The notes beneath the pieces are model-generated. The model was given only the letters and a program-made list of their open reading frames with translations, did not search any database and was not told the DNA's origin. Positions 34,215-43,078 of a DNA stretch of 64,000 nt are shown piece by piece; positions within the stretch are counted from its first letter, which is position 1; each line of letters opens with the position of its first letter. Made by a program: the position numbers and the translations under genes. This DNA is from JAZKHE01 sp040385525 (GTDB taxonomy: Bacteria > Bacteroidota > Bacteroidia > UBA4408): positions 806,001 through 870,000 of the forward strand of contig JAZKHE010000002.1 in NCBI GenBank assembly GCA_040385525.1, written 5' to 3'.

Positions 34215-35398
34215 TTTCAGTAGAAGAAGCAAAAGACTTAGTGCTACAAAATACAAATCCTATTTTAGAAACCATTTCAATTCAAGTTTCTAAAAGTTTA
34301 GGATATTGCATAGCACAAGATATTTTCGCCCCTCTTAATTTACCGCCTTTTAATCAATCGAATGTTGATGGTTATGCTGTTAAATTTAACAGCACAAATA
34401 CTTGGAAAGTTATACAAGAATCAAAAGCAGGTGATGCAACTAATTTTGAATTGAATGTTGGTGATGCTTGTCGTATTTTTACTGGAGCTATGGTTCCAAA
34501 AGGTGCTGATGCAGTAATTATGCAAGAAAATTGTGTTCGAGAAAAAGATTTGATTACTTGTGTAAATAATTTCTCATCAAAACTAGGAGAACATATTCGA
34601 CTTGAAGGAGAAGAAATTAAAAAAGGTGATTTAGCTATTTTAAAAAACACGAATATTAATCCTTCAGTTATAAGTTTTTTAGCTTCGATGGGTTTGCAAA
34701 ATATTAGCGTTTATAAACAACCAAGTGTTGTAATTATAGTTACAGGAAACGAATTGCAACAAGCAGGAGAGGCTCTTCAGATTGGGAAAGTCTACGATTC
34801 TAATTCGCATACTTTAACAGCCGCATTACAATTTTTAGGAATTAATGATGTGCAAATTTATTTCGCAAATGATGATAAAAATTCTTTAAAATCTGTTGTA
34901 GAAAAAGCCTTATTTAATACTGATGTTTTACTTTTATCGGGCGGTATATCGGTTGGCGACTATGATTTTGTAGAAGAAGTTTTGCAAGAACTAAAAGTTG
35001 AAAAAATATTTTATAAAGTTGCTCAAAAGCCTGGCAAACCTTTGTTTTTTGGAAAAAACAAGAAATCATTAGTTTTTGCATTGCCAGGAAATCCTGCTTC
35101 TACATTGACTTGTTTTTATGAATATGTTTTTCCGGCAATAAAAAAAATGCAAGGAAAATCGAATTTGTTTTTACAAAAACAAACTTTACCAATTACACAA
35201 TCAATCAATAAAACAAATTCCTTAGCTAATTTTTTAAAAGCTAAAGTTTTTAATAGTAAAGTTGAGCCTTTAACAGGTCAACAGTCTTTTATGATGAAAT
35301 CGTTTGCGCAAGCTAATGCTTTTATTTATTTACCTGCACAAGTTACTAGTGTTCAAATTGGAGACGAAGTAGAAGTTCATTTATTACCAGAAAATTAA
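34211..35398 (+). CDS. moeA: Molybdopterin molybdenumtransferase MoeA
   Basis: MoeA inserts molybdate into adenylated molybdopterin. Conserved stretches are PPFNQSNVDGYAV (about residues 44-56), GDACRIFTGAMVPKGADAVIMQE (starting near 81), VYDSNSHTLTAAL, LLSGGISVGDYDF and ALPGNPASTLTCF. The length of 395 residues is normal. It overlaps tauE by 4 bases and is 5 bases from moaD. Confidence 0.96.
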   Translation: MISVEEAKDLVLQNTNPILETISIQVSKSLGYCIAQDIFAPLNLPPFNQSNVDGYAVKFNSTNTWKVIQESKAGDATNFELNVGDACRIFTGAMVPKGADAVIMQENCVREKDLITCVNNFSSKLGEHIRLEGEEIKKGDLAILKNTNINPSVISFLASMGLQNISVYKQPSVVIIVTGNELQQAGEALQIGKVYDSNSHTLTAALQFLGINDVQIYFANDDKNSLKSVVEKALFNTDVLLLSGGISVGDYDFVEEVLQELKVEKIFYKVAQKPGKPLFFGKNKKSLVFALPGNPASTLTCFYEYVFPAIKKMQGKSNLFLQKQTLPITQSINKTNSLANFLKAKVFNSKVEPLTGQQSFMMKSFAQANAFIYLPAQVTSVQIGDEVEVHLLPEN

Positions 35399-35403
35399 TA
35401 AAT

Positions 35404-35637
35404 ATGGAAATTAAAGTTTTATTTTTTGGAGAAATTCAGCAATGTACAAAACAAAGTGAAATGCTTTTTAGAGATGTGTTTTCATCTAATCAATTAAATG
35501 AAAAATTACAATTGTTGTATCCTGATTTAAAGTCAAAATCGTATAGAATAGCTGTAAATAAAACGCTTGTCGATATAGATACAGAATTAAAAGATGGTGA
35601 TACTGTTGCTTTTTTGCCACCATTTGCTGGAGGTTGA
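35404..35637 (+). CDS. moaD: Molybdopterin synthase sulfur carrier subunit
   Basis: The 77-residue ubiquitin-fold protein ends in the required Gly-Gly (LPPFAGG). Its C-terminus is adenylated by MoeB and then thiocarboxylated, and the sulphur is delivered to MoaE for dithiolene formation. It lies between moeA and moeB with only a few bases on each side. Confidence 0.94.
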   Translation: MEIKVLFFGEIQQCTKQSEMLFRDVFSSNQLNEKLQLLYPDLKSKSYRIAVNKTLVDIDTELKDGDTVAFLPPFAGG

Positions 35638-35639
35638 TT

Positions 35640-36374
35640 ATGTTAGATAAAGAAGAAATAAAACGATATGCGCACCATTTGCAATTGCCAGAAATTGGTA
35701 TTGAAGGACAGCAAAAATTGAAACAAGCAAAAGTTTTAGTTGTTGGTGCGGGTGGTTTGGGTTGTGCTGTTTTACAATATTTGAATGCTGTAGGAGTTGG
35801 AACAATTGGTGTAATGGATTTTGATGTCGTACAACTTTCAAATTTACAACGACAAGTTTTGTATAATGAAAGTGATATTGGAAATTCAAAAGTAAATTGC
35901 GCTTTAGAAAAATTGAAATATCAAAATTCAAAAACAAATTTAATTCCTCATAACGAAAAACTTACAGAATTTAATTCTCAAGAAATTTTTTCGAATTACG
36001 ATTTAATAGTTGATTGCACTGATAACTTTGAAACGCGTTACATTGTAAACGATGCATGTTTAAAAAATAATCAAGCATTTATTTATGGAGCTATTTATAA
36101 GTTTGAAGGTCAAATTGCAGTTTTTAACCAATTAAATGATGGAAATAGAAGTGTCAACTATCGCGATTTGTTTCCCGAAAATAAAGAACAGCAAACTTTT
36201 GCATCTTGCGCTGATGTTGGTGTTGTTGGTGTTTTGCCAGGAATTGTTGGCTTGTTGCAAGCTAACGAAGTAATAAAAGTTATAACAGGAGTTGGCGACA
36301 CTTTGATGAATAAATTATTACTGATAAATTTACTAAGTATGCATTTTGAAATCATGCATTACAATAAAAAATAA
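35640..36374 (+). CDS. moeB: Molybdopterin synthase adenylyltransferase (MoeB/ThiF family)
   Basis: The enzyme adenylates the C-terminus of MoaD. The N-terminal block RYAHHLQLPEIGIEGQQKL and the nucleotide fold VLVVGAGGLGCAVLQYL (about residues 32-48) are typical, as is the DCTDNFETRYIVND region with its catalytic aspartate. An upstream frame opens with TTG at 35634, but the ATG at 35640, 2 bases after the moaD stop, gives the family's usual start. The 244-residue length lacks the C-terminal rhodanese domain of some homologues and lacks the usual CxxC zinc pairs, since only a single cysteine appears in ASCADVGV. Confidence 0.92.
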   Translation: MLDKEEIKRYAHHLQLPEIGIEGQQKLKQAKVLVVGAGGLGCAVLQYLNAVGVGTIGVMDFDVVQLSNLQRQVLYNESDIGNSKVNCALEKLKYQNSKTNLIPHNEKLTEFNSQEIFSNYDLIVDCTDNFETRYIVNDACLKNNQAFIYGAIYKFEGQIAVFNQLNDGNRSVNYRDLFPENKEQQTFASCADVGVVGVLPGIVGLLQANEVIKVITGVGDTLMNKLLLINLLSMHFEIMHYNKK

Positions 36375-36386
36375 TTTACTTCGTAT

Positions 36387-36941
36387 ATGCAGCAAAGTCA
36401 AAATAAATTAATGATTTCTGATGAAATAGTGATGAGTAAAATCTATTTTATTAGAGGCCAAAAAGTTATGTTAGATAGAGATTTAGCAGAGTTGTATCAA
36501 GTTGAGACAAAACAGTTAAAAAGGCAAGTAAATAGAAACATAGAGCGTTTTCCTGAAGACTTTATGTTCGAAATGAGTAAAGTTGAGTTCGACAATTGGA
36601 GGAGCCAATTTGGCACCTCCAATTCATCAGATAAAATGGGTTTACGTTATGCTCCATATGGCTTTACAGAACAAGGAGTTGCTATGTTGTCAAGTGTTTT
36701 AAATAGTTCAAAAGCCATTCAAGTAAATATACAAATAATTCGAATATTTACACGTATTAGACAAATGTTGTTAGATAACACAGAATTACGCTTAGCGATA
36801 GAAAAGTTGGAGAGAAAAACAGATAATAATACAAAAAATATAGAAGTAGTTTTTCAATATGTTGACGAATTAACTGAAAAGAAACAAATAGAAAAACCAA
36901 GAACAAAAATTGGATATAAAATTCCCAAAAAGAAATCTTAA
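36387..36941 (+). CDS. ORF6N-domain protein
   Basis: The 184-residue protein starts with an ORF6N domain (IYFIRGQKVMLDRDLAELYQ, then KQLKRQVNRNIERFPEDFMF, about residues 19-65). It ends in a coiled, charged tail (LRLAIEKLERKTDNNTKNIEVVFQYVDELTE) and a lysine-rich end. ORF6N is a DNA-binding domain common in phage and mobile genes, also found widely scattered in Bacteroidota chromosomes. It sits inside the molybdenum cofactor operon between moeB and moaE, 12 and 18 bases from them, with no visible functional link. It is probably a domesticated or inserted mobile gene. Confidence 0.9.
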   Translation: MQQSQNKLMISDEIVMSKIYFIRGQKVMLDRDLAELYQVETKQLKRQVNRNIERFPEDFMFEMSKVEFDNWRSQFGTSNSSDKMGLRYAPYGFTEQGVAMLSSVLNSSKAIQVNIQIIRIFTRIRQMLLDNTELRLAIEKLERKTDNNTKNIEVVFQYVDELTEKKQIEKPRTKIGYKIPKKKS

Positions 36942-36959
36942 AATCTGTTTAACAAAATA

Positions 36960-37403
36960 ATGAGCGAAAAAAAACGACATAAAGTTTTACAGCAAGGTGC
37001 AATAAGTTCAAGCTTTATTGCTGAGAGTATTGCAAAGCATGCTACTAAAACATCTATTGGTGCGCACGATATTTTTTTAGGACAAGTTCGTGCAGATGAA
37101 ATTGATGAAAAAAAAGTTGCTGCTATTGATTATTCAGCTTACGAAGAAATGGCAGAAGAAAAATTTCATGAAATTAGAGAAGCAATTTTTGCAAAATATG
37201 CTATTACTTGTATGCACGTTCATCATAGTTTAGGTATTGTAAAATCTGGTGAATTGTGCTTGTTTGTTTTTGTATCTTCAAAGCACAGAAACGATGCTTT
37301 TGAAGCAAGCAGAGAATTAGTAGAACGTATAAAAAAAGAAGTTCCCATTTTTGGAAAAGAACTATTTGAAGACGAAACATTTGTTTGGAAACAAAATAAT
37401 TAA
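36960..37403 (+). CDS. moaE: Molybdopterin synthase catalytic subunit
   Basis: MoaE converts cyclic pyranopterin monophosphate to molybdopterin using sulphur carried by MoaD. Family features are GAHDIFLGQVRADEIDEKKVAAIDYSAYEEMAEE (two adjoining blocks near residues 33-66), HVHHSLGIVKSGELCLFVFVSSKHR and the final VPIFGKELFEDETFVWK with its catalytic lysines. The 147-residue length is normal. The moaC-mog gene starts at the next base after its stop. Confidence 0.95.
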   Translation: MSEKKRHKVLQQGAISSSFIAESIAKHATKTSIGAHDIFLGQVRADEIDEKKVAAIDYSAYEEMAEEKFHEIREAIFAKYAITCMHVHHSLGIVKSGELCLFVFVSSKHRNDAFEASRELVERIKKEVPIFGKELFEDETFVWKQNN

Positions 37404-38315
37404 ATGGTAGATATTACTTTTAAATCGAATACACAACGTACTGCCATTGCTCAAGCAGTGGTTAAAGTGAGTCATCAAAAAACAATTGATACCATTGTAA
37501 ATAAGCAAGTGCCAAAAGGCGATGTTTTTGAAATGGCAAAAACTGCAGGTTTGTTTGCAGTAAAGCGCACCAGCGATATGATTCCCGATTGTCATCCTTT
37601 GCCTGTAGAGTTTACAGCTGTTCGATTTAAGATAGATGAACTATTTATTAAAATTGAAGTTGAAGTAAAAACAGTTTATAAAACAGGAGTAGAGGTAGAA
37701 GCAATGCACGGAGCGTCAGTTGTTGCATTAACGATGTACGATATGCTAAAACCTATAGATAGAGGCATAGAGATTCAAAACATTAAGTTGTTAGAGAAAA
37801 AAGGAGGGAAGTCTGATTTTGTTAAAACTGAAAAATTTAGCCACATCAAAACTTCAATTATTGTTTGTTCGGATTCTGTTTCTGCAGGAACAAAAGAAGA
37901 TAAATCAGGAAAAGCAATCCAAAATAAATTAATAAAATTTGGAATCATAGCCAACGAATTGCAAGTTGTTCCAGATGATGTAAACAAAATTCAATCGCAA
38001 ATAAAAACAGCTTTAAACAGCGGAGCACAATTAATTTTATTAACTGGTGGAACTGGTTTATCGCCAAGAGATGTAACTCCCGAAGCTGTTAAACCTTTGC
38101 TAGATAGAGAAGTTCCTGGTGTAATGGAAACAGCTCGCAACTACGGACAAAACCGAATGCCCTTAGCAATGCTCTCGCGCGGAATTGCTGGTATAATTGG
38201 CAAAACAATTGTTATTACATTGCCTGGTTCTGTAAATGGCGCAACAGAAAGTATAGATGCAATTTTTCCTGCAGTGTTTCATTTATATGATATGATGGAA
38301 GCTAAACAACATTAA
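37404..38315 (+). CDS. moaCB: MoaC-MoaB/Mog fusion, bifunctional molybdenum cofactor protein
   Basis: The first about 150 residues are MoaC, which rearranges cyclo-GTP to cyclic pyranopterin monophosphate, with KTAGLFAVKRTSDMIPDCHP and GVEVEAMHGASVVALTMYDM. The remainder, from about residue 150 (KTSIIVCSDSVSAGTKEDKS), is a MoaB/MogA domain that adenylates molybdopterin, with LLTGGTGLSPRDVTPEAV and GIIGKTIVITLPGS. The 303-residue fusion is an arrangement known in Bacteroidota. It closes the operon. Confidence 0.94.
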   Translation: MVDITFKSNTQRTAIAQAVVKVSHQKTIDTIVNKQVPKGDVFEMAKTAGLFAVKRTSDMIPDCHPLPVEFTAVRFKIDELFIKIEVEVKTVYKTGVEVEAMHGASVVALTMYDMLKPIDRGIEIQNIKLLEKKGGKSDFVKTEKFSHIKTSIIVCSDSVSAGTKEDKSGKAIQNKLIKFGIIANELQVVPDDVNKIQSQIKTALNSGAQLILLTGGTGLSPRDVTPEAVKPLLDREVPGVMETARNYGQNRMPLAMLSRGIAGIIGKTIVITLPGSVNGATESIDAIFPAVFHLYDMMEAKQH

Positions 38316-38409
38316 AAATATTTAATATAATACAGTAATAATAAACTGGAAAAGTTGGCTCGTGCTTGTAGCTCGTTCAAAATTATTTTAAGCAAATAGT
38401 AGCTAAACG

Positions 38410-40113
38410 TTAGTTATTACTTGTTTCGGTTTTAATTAGTTCAGGATGTTGCTCAATAGCTAGCGCAATCACTTCTTGTAAAGAATCTCTTCTACCAATG
38501 TGGCCAAATAAATGTTCGCAATCTTCGGCTCTTAAAGTATCTCTAACAACGGCGTGCGCTTCAGCAATTCTAAACGAAATTCCTCTTACTTTTAATTCCA
38601 TATACATTTTTTTAAGAAGTTTTGCTCCGCCAGAATCAATGTAGGCCGAAGCGCTTAAATCTATAACAACTACTTGCACTTCATTTTTTTCGGTCTGAAT
38701 TTTTGTCCAAATAGTTTTATGAATATAATTTACATTAAAGTATAAAAGTGGAGATTCAACTCTTATTAATAACATACCTGCAATTGCTTCATTATCTGGA
38801 TGTCTGCCAATATCACTATAACGATTTGTGCCTGGTATTTTTCCTAAAAAAGCAACGTGTGGTGCCGATACAACTTTAATAATTAAGATTAACGAAAGTA
38901 CTGCACCAAAAATAATTCCTTCTAAAATTCCAAACAATAACACACTTACAAAAACGGTAATTGCAATTAAAAAATCGCTTTTGTTTTTTGTAAACATGCG
39001 TTTAAATTCTTCAAAATCTACTAAACCTTTTATGGCAACAATTACAACTGCAGCAAGAATAACAACAGGCAAGTTTTGCAATAAATTTGTGAAAAATAAA
39101 AGACAAATAGAAATTGTTAGCGTTGCAAACACTAATGACATAGGTGTTTTTGCACCTGCTTTTTCATTTACTGCTGATTGCGATAAGCCTCCACTTACTG
39201 GATAACCATGACCAAATGCTGTACCTAAATTAGCTGCGCCCAAGGCAAGTAATTCTTGTTGCGCATCAATTTCTTCGCCTGTTTTTTTGGCTAATGTTTT
39301 TGCTGCCGAAACACTTTCAATGTATGCTAAAATAAAACAGGCAAATGCTAAAGCAGCGTCGTTTTCTAAATCATCGAGTTTAAAAGTTGGGAAATAAAAT
39401 TGTGGTAATCCAGACGGAATAATGCCAACAGTTTTAAAACCCAATTCGCCAAGCGGAGTAAATGTAATAACTAGGGTAGAAGCAATTACAACAAGTATTG
39501 CAATAGGTTTACCCGGAAACACTTTGTCGCCAATGATTAATAAAATAAGTGCGCAAATTCCAAAAGCAAGAATAATAAAATTGGTATCGGGTAGCTGAAA
39601 AAATAAAATTTTACAACGGTCTAAAAAATCGTTTCCACCGCCTTGCACACCAAATAATTTTGGAAGTTGAGTTAAACCAATGGTTAGTGCCGCGCCAGCT
39701 TTAAAGCCAACTAAAACAGTTTCGCTAATAAAATTAATTATACTACTTAATTTTAAAAGATAAGCAGTAATACTCATAGCAGCAAAAAATAAAGCAGTTA
39801 TAGATGCAATATCAATCCATCTAAATGGGTCGCCTTCTGCTTGCACAGCAATTGCAGTACCAATTAAAATAGAAATGGCAGATGTTGGTCCTACGGCTAA
39901 TTGTTTGCTAGTTCCAAAAATGGCGTATAGTAAACCACCAATTAAATAACCATAAATTCCGTATTGAGGAGGTAAACCAGCTAAAGAAGAATAAGCTAAA
40001 GAAACAGGTATTGCGTAGGCAGAAAGTGTAAAGCCAGAAACAATATCTGATTTTAAAAAGCTTGTAGAATAATTAGGAAGCCACTGAAGTATAGGGAATA
40101 TTTTTTTTAGCAT
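38410..40113 (-). CDS. SulP-family anion transporter with STAS domain
   Basis: The 567-residue protein has about 12-14 membrane segments and a C-terminal STAS domain (about residues 440-550; VQVVVIDLSASAYIDSGGAK). The membrane part carries the SulP pattern YGIYGYLIGGLLYAIFGTSKQLAVGPTSA. Family members move sulfate, bicarbonate or other anions, usually with sodium or protons. It is convergent with the molybdenum cofactor operon. Distant SulP relatives carry molybdate, so that substrate is conceivable, but those lack a STAS domain. Sulfate or bicarbonate is more likely. Confidence 0.92.
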   Translation of the reverse strand: MLKKIFPILQWLPNYSTSFLKSDIVSGFTLSAYAIPVSLAYSSLAGLPPQYGIYGYLIGGLLYAIFGTSKQLAVGPTSAISILIGTAIAVQAEGDPFRWIDIASITALFFAAMSITAYLLKLSSIINFISETVLVGFKAGAALTIGLTQLPKLFGVQGGGNDFLDRCKILFFQLPDTNFIILAFGICALILLIIGDKVFPGKPIAILVVIASTLVITFTPLGELGFKTVGIIPSGLPQFYFPTFKLDDLENDAALAFACFILAYIESVSAAKTLAKKTGEEIDAQQELLALGAANLGTAFGHGYPVSGGLSQSAVNEKAGAKTPMSLVFATLTISICLLFFTNLLQNLPVVILAAVVIVAIKGLVDFEEFKRMFTKNKSDFLIAITVFVSVLLFGILEGIIFGAVLSLILIIKVVSAPHVAFLGKIPGTNRYSDIGRHPDNEAIAGMLLIRVESPLLYFNVNYIHKTIWTKIQTEKNEVQVVVIDLSASAYIDSGGAKLLKKMYMELKVRGISFRIAEAHAVVRDTLRAEDCEHLFGHIGRRDSLQEVIALAIEQHPELIKTETSNN

Positions 40114-40224
40114 AAAAACACATCAAATCATAATTGTAAAATTAATTCAGTTATCTGAAAATTAATTACAACGATTAAAGTTAGAATAAAATGATGGTTT
40201 TAAAAAACAACAAGGTTAAATAAA

Positions 40225-40425
40225 TTATCCCTTAATTTCTTTTTGAGTTTTTTGTTCAGATTTTTTTTGAGTAGTATCTAACAATTCTGTTTTAATTTCA
40301 ATTAAATTTTCTCTTTTTTTATTAGTGCTGATAGGAATAGCTCCAGCAATTCCAATACCTACAGAAGCTACTATAACTAGAAGAATCAAACTAAATAGAC
40401 GAAATTTTTTTTGGAATTTTTTCAT
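40225..40425 (-). CDS. Small single-pass membrane protein, unknown function
   Basis: The 66 residues comprise a basic N-terminus (MKKFQKKFR), one hydrophobic segment (LFSLILLVIVASVGIGIAGAIP) and a hydrophilic, lysine- and glutamine-rich tail. No family is recognised. It is leftward, about 110 bases upstream of the SulP gene and possibly co-transcribed with it. Confidence 0.5.
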   Translation of the reverse strand: MKKFQKKFRLFSLILLVIVASVGIGIAGAIPISTNKKRENLIEIKTELLDTTQKKSEQKTQKEIKG

Positions 40426-40837
40426 TTTAAAAAATAGTTCTTTGCAATAACTTCAATTTTGTTTTGTGCGTTGTTTTGTGGGCACTACTTACCATTTATC
40501 GAAATAATAACTACTATATTGAGATATTATAGCAAATATGGAACCTTTTTTAAAAGTTGACTAAAAATCTGCCAATTTTACAATTTTAAATCAAGTAAAT
40601 AGTTAAAATTGTGAAAAACAATTGATTACGTCTTTTAAAATAAACCAAATGAATTAGGAATTTAGAATTGATGTGTAAAACAAGCAAATTGTGTTGATTT
40701 TGCTCAAATATAGTTATATACTTAAGTAAATAAATCTAAATATAGTGGTCTACGAAAATCTACACCTAAAGATTTAGTAAAACATACACTAGTAATTCAA
40801 TTAAATTGTTATCTTTATTTTACAAAAAAAATGGACT
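40426..40837. other. Long non-coding gap with an inverted repeat
   Basis: I see no gene here. An inverted repeat, ACAATTTTAA / TTAAAATTGT, with a 13-base loop lies at 40580-40612. It could be an operator or weak hairpin upstream of the rightward secreted-protein gene. No clear promoter pair stands out close to 40838. Confidence 0.4.
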
Positions 40838-42496
40838 ATGATTAGTAAAATTAAATTCAAATTTAAAACAGCAAAAGTATTATTTGTGATGTTGTTTTTT
40901 TTCAGTTTTAATAGCATTTTGTTAGCTCAAGATGGTGAGTTGACAGCTCAAATTGTCTTTAGCGATCAACCATTTATGGGTACTGATGGTGGCAACAAAC
41001 TTGTAACAGATTTTAAAGCCGGAAGTGAGATCTACGCTCGCATAAAATTTGAAAAACCTATGAATGATTTATTCAAAGGCAATTTTTCAGGTGCTAAATT
41101 AAAAGTAAATACGAGCGATGGATTGGCTAAGCTTGAATTTAAAATTAAGTATGAAAAAGACGGGGAAATTAGATTTGCAGCGGCAGAAAAAAATTTAAGC
41201 GCAGAAGATTTAAATTTAAATTATGTGGATTTTGATATCGCACCTTCCCTAAATAAATCAAGAGATGCTTACCGAACTTGTTTTGCTAATGTTGTAGCAA
41301 GTTCATCGGTACCATATGTTGAAGGGGGAGAAAAAGGCAAAATGAAAATACTAGCTTTTTTTATTAATGACGATGCAGAGCAGGTTGAGAATGTAAATAT
41401 AGGTGGAGATTTAATTATTGATTATTCTGACCCAAAACTCGATTTAAATGCATGGAGCGAACAAATTGAAAGAGCCAGTAACGAAGACCGCGTTGCAGAG
41501 AACAAAAAGAAAATGGGAAAAAAAGCAAATATTGAATTTGCTAACCTACCTTTTTCAAATCCTGCTCATAAAGTAGCTACTAAATTTAAAGCAGGCACAC
41601 CTATTTACGGAAGAGTTACTTTAGAAAAACCATTAAAGGAATATTTAAAAGTAGATGAAGCTAAATGGATTTATATTAAAGTAAATTGTTCTAATTACAC
41701 AAACATTAACGGTTTGAGTCATCAAAAAAAAATACGCCCTTCCGAATTGGAGAACAGCTACATCGATTTTGATGTTACTCCAACTGGTGTAGATGCAAAA
41801 GATGTTTACGATTCCAATATGGGATTCCATTTTAGTTTTTTCTCCAATAATGAAGCACCAAACAAAGTGGTGAGTTTTGAAGTAGAATTGGAAGAAATAA
41901 ATAATGATGCTTCATTTGCACGTTTAAAAGGATTTGGACCTTTAGAATTAGATTACACAGGTTTAACAGCCACACAAGTTGGCGTGCTTTCAGAAGCAGG
42001 AAGAACCACTGGTGAAGCAGCCATCAAGAATGCTGATAAGATGGCTCTTGCTGAAGGTGCTGAAATGGTGAAAAAATTACCCTTACCATTAATTTTTTCT
42101 CAAGCAACAAAAGCAGGATACGCTGAGTATCCAAGTGCAGTTATTACACAAATGATAAAATCGTATCTAAAAATAACTGAAGTTTATATGCTTACTTATG
42201 GCGAAAATAAAGAACAAGGAGAATTTTTTGTTGAAAAGGATAGTTATAATTTACCAACAGCTAAAGTTGGAAATATCACTTTCTATTTTATCTTTAAAGA
42301 TACCGATGGTTATTACAAAGCAAATGCAGGTTATTTAATTCGTCCATACGAAGGTGGAGGCAAATATGGTGCACCCTATATAAAAGCCCACACTCCAATT
42401 ACTACAGGCGATGCAAGCTATCCTTTGGATATTGTGCGTGATAAAAATGGTTTCAACTATTGTGTTTTAATTGATGGTGCTAAAGTGAAAAAATAA
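40838..42496 (+). CDS. Secreted protein with internal duplication, unknown function
   Basis: The 552-residue protein has a signal peptide (hydrophobic core VLFVMLFFFSFNSILLAQ). Two homologous units follow. Unit 1, from about residue 36, contains IVFSDQPF, TDFKAGSEIYARIKFEKPM and YVDFDIAPS. Unit 2, from about residue 228, contains IEFANLPF, TKFKAGTPIYGRVTLEKPL and YIDFDVTPT. Each unit is about 170 residues and looks like a beta-sandwich. The last 150 residues differ and include ADKMALAEGAEMVKKLPLP and a YFIFKDTDGYYKA block. I do not recognise a family. It is probably periplasmic or on the outer surface. Confidence 0.75.
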   Translation: MISKIKFKFKTAKVLFVMLFFFSFNSILLAQDGELTAQIVFSDQPFMGTDGGNKLVTDFKAGSEIYARIKFEKPMNDLFKGNFSGAKLKVNTSDGLAKLEFKIKYEKDGEIRFAAAEKNLSAEDLNLNYVDFDIAPSLNKSRDAYRTCFANVVASSSVPYVEGGEKGKMKILAFFINDDAEQVENVNIGGDLIIDYSDPKLDLNAWSEQIERASNEDRVAENKKKMGKKANIEFANLPFSNPAHKVATKFKAGTPIYGRVTLEKPLKEYLKVDEAKWIYIKVNCSNYTNINGLSHQKKIRPSELENSYIDFDVTPTGVDAKDVYDSNMGFHFSFFSNNEAPNKVVSFEVELEEINNDASFARLKGFGPLELDYTGLTATQVGVLSEAGRTTGEAAIKNADKMALAEGAEMVKKLPLPLIFSQATKAGYAEYPSAVITQMIKSYLKITEVYMLTYGENKEQGEFFVEKDSYNLPTAKVGNITFYFIFKDTDGYYKANAGYLIRPYEGGGKYGAPYIKAHTPITTGDASYPLDIVRDKNGFNYCVLIDGAKVKK

Positions 42497-42526
42497 AATA
42501 ATTTTTACGCAATGAAATAAAAAAAC

Positions 42527-42559
42527 AAAAAAGCCTCGCATTTCTGCAAGGCTTTTTTT
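42527..42559. terminator. Bidirectional terminator between the secreted-protein gene and ssrA
   Basis: A-run, GCCTCGCA / TGCAAGGC stem with one mismatch and a four-base loop, then a T-run. It lies 3 bases beyond the mature 3' end of the tmRNA on the opposite strand, so it can serve both converging transcripts. Confidence 0.85.
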
Positions 42560-42561
42560 AG

Positions 42562-42951
42562 TGGAGTCGGGCGGATTCGAACCGCCGTCCAAACGAGCTA
42601 CAAATAAGCTTTCTACATGTTTATTGTTTTATTAATTTTTGAGAATAAACCGGCAAAACACAGCCTATTTATTCCTTAGCTTTTTGGTTCTCGCCCTTGC
42701 ATCAAAGCCTACAAGTAGCCAGCTCTATTTAATGATGCCACCCCAAGGCCGATAGAGCAGCCGCTTTGGTTAGGCATGCTTGTTCTGTAACCTAGTTACA
42801 AAATAAAGCTAATTCTCTTGGAGAATTAAGCAGCAAGCGCATAGTTTGTTTCGCCAGTTAGACGATTGAAAGTTAGATTTTAGGAGCTATTCTTACAACA
42901 CTCCACATGCTTACCTACCTGAATACACGCTGTCAAAGCCAAGTCGACCCC
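42562..42951 (-). ncRNA. ssrA: tmRNA (transfer-messenger RNA)
   Basis: The 5' end GGGGTCG (42951-42945) pairs with CGACTCC near the 3' end (42569-42563) to form the acceptor stem, and the T-arm sequence GGTTCGAATCC is present. The tag reading frame, on the minus strand at 42855-42826, encodes G-E-T-N-Y-A-L-A-A-stop, close to other Bacteroidota tags ending in NYALAA. The encoded 3' end stops at the discriminator A plus one C, so CCA must be completed by tRNA nucleotidyltransferase. The molecule rescues stalled ribosomes and marks the nascent chain for proteolysis. A possible -7 box TACCTTTG lies on the minus strand at 42997-42990. Confidence 0.96.
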
Positions 42952-43025
42952 ATATTTTTAGTAGTTATGTAAAGAACTATTCTACTTAACAAAGGTACAA
43001 AAATTATGCCCAAAGCATTCACTTT

Positions 43026-43056
43026 TTTGAAGTCTCTGCCCAAATTGCTATATTTG
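43026..43056 (+). promoter_or_regulatory. Promoter of the saccharopine/alanine dehydrogenase-like gene
   Basis: TTTG (43026-43029) and TATATTTG (43049-43056) are separated by 19 bases, an exact Bacteroidota promoter. Transcription would start near 43063, giving a leader of about 16 bases. Confidence 0.65.
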
Positions 43057-43078
43057 AAGCCAATTACACACCATAATT

